Assembly (NCBI GenBank): GCA_964442745.1 | Contig: CAYUAI010000053.1 | Location: 1 to 28,571, forward strand | Length of the DNA: 28,571 nt | Reading direction: 5' to 3' | Source: CAYUAI01 sp964442745 | GTDB lineage: Bacteria > Pseudomonadota > Gammaproteobacteria > S012-40 | Shown: positions 23,994 through 28,571 of the stretch, piece by piece | Position numbering within the stretch: position 1 is the first letter of the stretch | Layout: every line of letters starts with the position of its first letter | Program-made: the position numbers and the translations under genes | Notes under the pieces: model-generated | What the model was told of the DNA's origin: nothing | The model's input: the letters and a program-made list of their open reading frames with translations, nothing else | The model's database searches: none

Positions 23994-25145
23994 ATGCACG
24001 ATTGGATAAAAACAGTACGCCGTGTGGAAGCGTTAGACGATGTGCCGCTTGATGAATTATTGATATCGGAAATGGCTCAGTATGCTGATTTACAAAATTC
24101 CTCTCAACGTTTAGATATTAATTTTTATACCCCGACATTTAAATCCTACCAAAGCGCTGAACTCAATCAGTGCGCTAAAAACGCCTGGCCAGCGATTTCC
24201 ATTACCGGCGGTGATTGCAAATTACAATGTGATCACTGCAAAGCCAAAATTTTAGCACCAATGATTCCGGCGAAAACACCCGAAGTACTTTGGCAGGTTG
24301 TCAATGAGCTTGTCGAACAAGGGGCACAAGGGATACTGTTGACGGGAGGCTCAAATCATCGTAATGAAGTGGAATACGAGTCTTATTATCCGGTGGTACG
24401 TCGTATCAAAGATAATTTTTCTCATTTTAAAATCGCGATGCATACCGCCTTGGTTGACGAAAATATGGCGAAGTGCATGGAACAATCCGGTGTTGATGCG
24501 GCGATGATGGATGTTATCGGTGCGCCGCAGACAATTACCCAAGTTTATCATTTAAAACGCACGGTGGATGACTTCGAGCATAGCTTGCAGTGTTTAGTGA
24601 ACACTCAGATGAAAGTTGTCCCCCATATTGTCGTAGGGTTGCATTATGGTAAATTACTTGGCGAGTGGAATGCTTTGGCGATGCTGGCTAGGCAGGTGCC
24701 TGATGCGGTGGTGTTGGTGGTGGTGATGCCGCAATATGCACCAAGCCATCGATCATTTATGGTGCCGGATGCGACCGATGTGGGGGGGTTTTTTTTAGCG
24801 GCCCGTCAAACATTAGCGGATACTCCCCTATTGCTTGGGTGTGCGCGTCCGGCGGGTGTGACTAAACAAATATTGGATGCCTATGCTGTGATGGCAGGCC
24901 TGTCGGGGATTGCTCATCCCGCAGACGGGGTGGTGGAATTAGCGGCGCGTTTGCAGCGTAATGTGAAAATTTCGGCGAGCTGTTGCTCGATTGCGATGGG
25001 TGATGAAGTGATGGCATTAGATAATACGCAAGCGGTATTGGAATTAAATTTAGCCGAGATCATGGCTCATGAGCAACGTTTACGTCGCGATGATAAACTC
25101 CATTCAGGCTTAGCTAGCATTCCGATTGTCAATAGAGGTTTTTAA
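23994..25145 (+). CDS. lipS1: Lipoate-assembly radical SAM enzyme LipS1
   Basis: 383 residues. Radical SAM cluster motif CKLQCDHC (C75, C79, C82), with the SAM-contact segment LLTGGSN near residue 107-113 and the usual barrel sequence following. The N-terminal region (AELNQCAKNAWPAISITGGD) and the C-terminal SASCCSIAMGDEVM (residues about 327-340, cysteines present) fit LipS1, one of a pair of unusual lipoyl synthases (LipS1/LipS2) that together insert the two sulfurs into an octanoyl chain on the carrier. Its placement directly after lbpA and before slpl supports cofactor assembly on LbpA. Ribosome site GGAGG/AAGG just before the ATG. Confidence 0.9.
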   Translation: MHDWIKTVRRVEALDDVPLDELLISEMAQYADLQNSSQRLDINFYTPTFKSYQSAELNQCAKNAWPAISITGGDCKLQCDHCKAKILAPMIPAKTPEVLWQVVNELVEQGAQGILLTGGSNHRNEVEYESYYPVVRRIKDNFSHFKIAMHTALVDENMAKCMEQSGVDAAMMDVIGAPQTITQVYHLKRTVDDFEHSLQCLVNTQMKVVPHIVVGLHYGKLLGEWNALAMLARQVPDAVVLVVVMPQYAPSHRSFMVPDATDVGGFFLAARQTLADTPLLLGCARPAGVTKQILDAYAVMAGLSGIAHPADGVVELAARLQRNVKISASCCSIAMGDEVMALDNTQAVLELNLAEIMAHEQRLRRDDKLHSGLASIPIVNRGF

Positions 25146-25147
25146 AA

Positions 25148-26236
25148 ATGGATAGAATACGTAATCAATGGCGGGTGATTGATACCGGTTTACGGCGTGC
25201 CGCAGAAAACTTAGCGATTAATAAAGCGATGTTAGAAGCGCACCAAAGCGGAGATATTCCCCATACGTTGCGCTTTTTACAATTTAAGCCAAGCGCTTTG
25301 TTAGGCTTTCACCAAAGTGCTGAGCAAGAGTTATTAATTGATTATTGTCAGGCGCAGGGCATTGATATTCAACGTCGGATTACCGGTGGTGGGGCCATTT
25401 ATTTTGATCCTTCGCAAATTGGCTGGGAGCTGTATTTAGATAAAAAATTTCTTGAGACGGCTGATATGGCATTGGTGGCTAAGCGTATTTGTGAAGCGGC
25501 GGCCGATGGTATGCGGCGTTTAGGGGTGGATGCTCAATTTCGCCCACGTAATGACATCGAAGTCAATGGACGCAAAATATCAGGGACAGGGGGTGCCTTT
25601 GATGGGGATTCAATTTTATATCAAGGGACGTTGTTGATTGATTTTGACGTTGAAAAAATGTTACGCATTCTACGCATTCCCGCTGAAAAATTGTCGGATA
25701 AAGCGATTGATTCTGCGCGTGATCGAGTGGCGAATTTAAAGGACTTGTTGGGTGAAGCGCCGAGTCTTAAGGAAGTGAAAAAGCAGATGACTGCGGCGTT
25801 TAGTGAGGCTTTTTCAATTGAATTTGAGCCATGTCATGCATTAACCGAAACCGAACAAGTTAAATATCAACAAGCCTTAGCAGAAATTGATTGTCCAGCG
25901 TGGATTTTTCAGCATACTCGCCCCGCCAGTGAAACGGAAACGGTACAGGGTATTTATCGCAGTGCTGGTGGCCTTATGCGAGTTTCGATTTATTTAGATA
26001 CCGCGAAAGAACGCATTAAACAAGTGTGGATTACGGGTGATTTTTTTGTGAACCCTAAACGGATTATCGTCGATTTAGAAGCGGCATTGCGTCATACCTT
26101 GGTGAGTGAAATAGAACAAAATATCCGCTTATTTTTTCAAGATGACTCCGCGGATATGTTGTTATTGACGGTCGACGATTTTGTTCAGTTATTTAATGGT
26201 GCATTAGCAAAGCAGGCTGAAGCTTCTATCGCATGA
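25148..26236 (+). CDS. slplAB: Lipoate-protein ligase sLpl(AB)
   Basis: 362 residues. Lipoate ligase core RRITGGGAIYFDP (76-88), catalytic lysine in NDIEVNGRKISGTGGAF (K143, with the family's RPRNDI just before). The C-terminal portion (about 240-360) is the accessory domain. The protein is the sulfur-oxidiser-specific ligase group that attaches octanoate or lipoate to LbpA rather than to standard GcvH or E2 proteins. Starts 2 bases after lipS1 with AGAGG upstream of the ATG, and its TGA overlaps the lipT ATG (ATGA). The four-gene order lipS1-slpl-lipT-lipS2 is the recognised arrangement in sHdr loci. Confidence 0.93.
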   Translation: MDRIRNQWRVIDTGLRRAAENLAINKAMLEAHQSGDIPHTLRFLQFKPSALLGFHQSAEQELLIDYCQAQGIDIQRRITGGGAIYFDPSQIGWELYLDKKFLETADMALVAKRICEAAADGMRRLGVDAQFRPRNDIEVNGRKISGTGGAFDGDSILYQGTLLIDFDVEKMLRILRIPAEKLSDKAIDSARDRVANLKDLLGEAPSLKEVKKQMTAAFSEAFSIEFEPCHALTETEQVKYQQALAEIDCPAWIFQHTRPASETETVQGIYRSAGGLMRVSIYLDTAKERIKQVWITGDFFVNPKRIIVDLEAALRHTLVSEIEQNIRLFFQDDSADMLLLTVDDFVQLFNGALAKQAEASIA

Positions 26237-27339
26237 GTGTTCCACGCTCGGTTCAGGCACTGGTGGTTGGCTTAGGACCCGGAGGTGCCAGTGCCGCCGG
26301 GCAAATGGCGCAATCGGGTATCCGGGTGCTGGCCATTGATCGAAAACATTGGCCAGGGTTTCCTGTGCAATGCGCTGAGTTTGTGCCATTGCCTATGTCT
26401 CAATATGCGTGTACGCCAGCGATACGCAAGCAAGCGATTACCGGGATGAAAAGTATATTACCCTCGGGTGATGTGACATCTTCGGCATTTCCTGGACTGA
26501 TTATCGATCGTCAGGCATTTGATGCGGCCTTGGTTGAGCGTGCGCGACAAGCCTCGGCTGAGATTGCGTTGGGGACAGGCTTGGTGGCGCTTGATGGGCA
26601 TAATAGTATTGCACGATTGAACACCAAGAATGGCCTGATAGCGGTGCATTACCAGGTATTGATTGCCGCCGATGGACCGCACTCCAAGGTGGCTCGTCTA
26701 TTGAAATTAGCGCGTTTAGCGACGGTGAATACCCGGCAGTATCGCGTGCCGTTAAGTCAATCTTACCATGATACCGATATTTGGTTGTCTGATGAATATC
26801 CTGGTGGTTATGCCTGGTTGTTTCCGAAAGGCAATGTGGCGAATTTAGGCTTGGGGGCAGATAAGCATTTTGCCAAAGATCTCAAGACACCGTTAGACCG
26901 ATTGCATCGTCGATTGATTGATGAAGGTTTGTTGGGCGAACGGATTTTATCGCGTACCGGTGGTTTGATTCCAGTGAGCGGGTTAAGAAGCCATTTGCAT
27001 TACCACCACCGAATTTTGTTTGTGGGTGATGCGGCAGGTTTAACGCATCCTATTACTGGCGCGGGTATATCGGCGGCAGTGATTTCCGGGGAAGCGGCGG
27101 GTCAAGCGGTGGTTGATTTTTTCGCCGGTGAGACGGATAGTTTTCACCAATATGAAGAAGACATGCGTGATCAATATGAACCGACGCTGCGACGTGCCGT
27201 GGAACGCCGCCAATGGTTGAGTCAGTATTGGCATACCGCATTTGCGCAGGATGATGAGGTGATGCGTTGTGGCTGGATTGCGTTTGATGAATATTTTTCC
27301 ATGACGATACCGGATATTAACAGGCATGATTTTTACTGA
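26233..27339 (+). CDS. lipT: FAD-dependent oxidoreductase LipT
   Basis: 368 residues, geranylgeranyl-reductase-like flavoprotein. N-terminal FAD motif VVGLGPGGASAAGQMAQSGI (11-30), DG-type motif LIAADGPHSKVAR (about 146-158), and the third FAD segment FVGDAAGLTHPITGAGISAA near 262-281. The name LipT comes from its fixed place in LbpA lipoylation gene sets; it is thought to serve electron transfer or reduction for LipS1/LipS2, but its reaction is not settled. Without its context it would be called a geranylgeranyl reductase family protein. Start overlaps the slpl stop by 4 bases. Confidence 0.88.
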   Translation: MSVPRSVQALVVGLGPGGASAAGQMAQSGIRVLAIDRKHWPGFPVQCAEFVPLPMSQYACTPAIRKQAITGMKSILPSGDVTSSAFPGLIIDRQAFDAALVERARQASAEIALGTGLVALDGHNSIARLNTKNGLIAVHYQVLIAADGPHSKVARLLKLARLATVNTRQYRVPLSQSYHDTDIWLSDEYPGGYAWLFPKGNVANLGLGADKHFAKDLKTPLDRLHRRLIDEGLLGERILSRTGGLIPVSGLRSHLHYHHRILFVGDAAGLTHPITGAGISAAVISGEAAGQAVVDFFAGETDSFHQYEEDMRDQYEPTLRRAVERRQWLSQYWHTAFAQDDEVMRCGWIAFDEYFSMTIPDINRHDFY

Positions 27340-27361
27340 CTTTTCCTCCGAGAGGCGGCAT

Positions 27362-28513
27362 ATGAGCACAACGATAAATAACAATGTGGCGCCATTAAAT
27401 TTTTACCAGCCTAATTATTATGTAAAAACCCCTGAAATGCGTTCCCCTGACTATGTGCAAATGTCGACAGCGGCGGCGATAACTCTGGGTTTAGTGGATG
27501 GGAAAATGCATCGAACAGCTTGTACGCACTGCTTGAATTTGTTGGTGACTTACCCCGAGGGGTGTCGAGCGAATTGCAGTTATTGTGGGTTAGCGCGCCA
27601 TCGGGAAGAATCGCGTGATTATGCCGACCGTAATTTTATTCGGGTAGATTGGCCGACGGCTTCCTATGATGAAGTGATTGATCGGGTAAAACAAGGCGCT
27701 GACCGAGGCGGTTTTGAACGCATGTGTATTTCCATGATTACCCATCCTCGCTCAGACCAGGATAGTTTCATTTTATTGGAAAAATGGGTCGAACAAGTAC
27801 CTCATATTCCGGTATCTATTTTGTCCAATCCAACCACCATGTCATATGATGACTTGTTGACCATGAAACAGCTCGGGGCGGATATCTTTACCGTGGCGTT
27901 GGATGCGGTCACCCCAGATATATTTGAGCATACTCGCGGCAAGACGGTGGATAGCCCGCACCGTTGGGACAAATATTGGCAGGTCATTGAGTGGTCAGCG
28001 GAAATTTTTGGGCCAGAAAAATTTGGGGCACATCTCATTTGTGGGATGGGAGAAACCGAGCATGAAATTTTAGCGGTGGCGCAGAAAATTTGTGATATGG
28101 GTGGTCATAATCATATGTTTGCCTTTTTTCCCGAACAGGGCTCGATGATGGAAGACTGGGGGGCGGTACCGCAAGCCCAATGGCGTCGGGTGCAATTGGC
28201 TCGATTCATTATTGATTATGCGGGTGGTCATATAAAAGATATGGCATTTAATGAGGCTGGGCAAGTCACGAATTATGGGATAAGCGATAAGCGGCTTGAA
28301 GCATTGATTGACTCAGGCAAACCTTTTCAAACTTCGGGTTGTCCAGGCAAAAGTGATCAGGAAATCTCGGCGTGTAACCGTCCTTTTGGTGATTCCAGCC
28401 CGAGCAATATTCGCTCATTCCCTTTTGCATTAAATGGTAGTGATGTGGGTTGGGTGCGTCGCCAAATGGCGGGGGAAGTGATTGGCACCTTGGATGTGGA
28501 TGCGATAGAGTAG
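27362..28513 (+). CDS. lipS2: Lipoate-assembly radical SAM enzyme LipS2
   Basis: 383 residues from the ATG at 27362 (GAGAGGCGG just upstream). An in-frame ATG at 27326 overlaps lipT and adds 12 unrelated residues. Radical SAM motif CRANCSYC (C68, C72, C75); an additional C54/C57 pair (TACTHCLN) precedes it. The C-terminal half has SGCPGKSDQEISACNRPFGD (residues about 328-347) with cysteines suitable for the auxiliary cluster. With LipS1 it replaces the usual LipA in making the lipoyl group on LbpA. Last complete gene of the cassette. Confidence 0.92.
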   Translation: MSTTINNNVAPLNFYQPNYYVKTPEMRSPDYVQMSTAAAITLGLVDGKMHRTACTHCLNLLVTYPEGCRANCSYCGLARHREESRDYADRNFIRVDWPTASYDEVIDRVKQGADRGGFERMCISMITHPRSDQDSFILLEKWVEQVPHIPVSILSNPTTMSYDDLLTMKQLGADIFTVALDAVTPDIFEHTRGKTVDSPHRWDKYWQVIEWSAEIFGPEKFGAHLICGMGETEHEILAVAQKICDMGGHNHMFAFFPEQGSMMEDWGAVPQAQWRRVQLARFIIDYAGGHIKDMAFNEAGQVTNYGISDKRLEALIDSGKPFQTSGCPGKSDQEISACNRPFGDSSPSNIRSFPFALNGSDVGWVRRQMAGEVIGTLDVDAIE

Positions 28514-28523
28514 TTACACGGCG

Positions 28524-28571
28524 ATGCAAACAATCAAAATTAACGATATTGGTGAAATTAAAAATCAACTA
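28524..28571 (+). CDS. Start of a further gene, cut by the window end
   Basis: ATG at 28524, 10 bases after the lipS2 stop, opens a frame running off the end: MQTIKINDIGEIKNQL. Same direction and tight spacing suggest it belongs to the lipS operon. Too short for a family call. No strong ribosome site. Confidence 0.5.
   Translation, partial: MQTIKINDIGEIKNQL

Noticed and set aside
26233..27339. Geranylgeranyl reductase
   Set aside because: Family resemblance is real, but the position between slpl and lipS2 with a 4-base overlap is that of LipT; no isoprenoid or chlorophyll genes are near.

Overview
The window looks like a chromosomal piece of a moderately AT-rich, sulfur-oxidizing gammaproteobacterium (chemolithotroph or symbiont-type). 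Housekeeping genes point to Gammaproteobacteria: pepA-holC divergent from lptF-lptG, and a bepA-type periplasmic protease. The remainder is largely dedicated to inorganic sulfur oxidation. No rRNA, tRNA, CRISPR array or complete insertion sequence was seen.

Layout. (1) 1-3159 is an accessory/decayed zone: a DNA-phosphorothioation-associated putative methyltransferase gene with a TTG start, preceded on the same strand by a heavily deleted Walker-type ATPase/DUF4143 pseudogene, then a GC-rich islet with a large imperfect inverted repeat. (2) 3160-6338 (minus strand) carries pepA, holC and an unrecognised, largely disordered protein whose C-terminal helices recall PopZ-like pole organisers. (3) 7028-9183 (plus) carries lptF-lptG, the LPS-export permeases. 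(4) 9218-13429 (minus) is a truncated Sox system, soxXYZA plus a separately transcribed soxB behind a strong intrinsic terminator; soxCD is absent here. (5) 13669-15626 (minus) holds a bepA-like M48 protease and a small unknown protein. (6) 16301-28513 (plus) is tusA, dsrE2, and then an sHdr-LbpA locus: shdrC1-B1-A-C2-B2, lbpA, a DsrE-family gene, a second lbpA, and the lipoate-assembly genes lipS1-slpl-lipT-lipS2. A further gene begins at 28524 and runs off the end.

How they fit together (inference from known families): periplasmic SoxXA, SoxYZ and SoxB oxidise thiosulfate; without SoxCD the sulfane sulfur remains and must be mobilised. TusA and the DsrE proteins are cytoplasmic sulfur carriers that can deliver persulfide sulfur to the sHdr complex, an iron-sulfur flavoprotein assembly that oxidises it to sulfite with lipoate-binding protein LbpA as electron/sulfur-handling partner. 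LipS1, LipS2, sLpl and LipT build the lipoyl cofactor on LbpA. The window thus holds an apparent thiosulfate-to-sulfite route with its own cofactor factory. The points most worth a second look are the two quite different LbpA paralogs separated by a DsrE gene, the palindromes flanking the sox and shdr units, the PopZ-like protein beside holC, and the phosphorothioation-associated methyltransferase next to a decayed ATPase.
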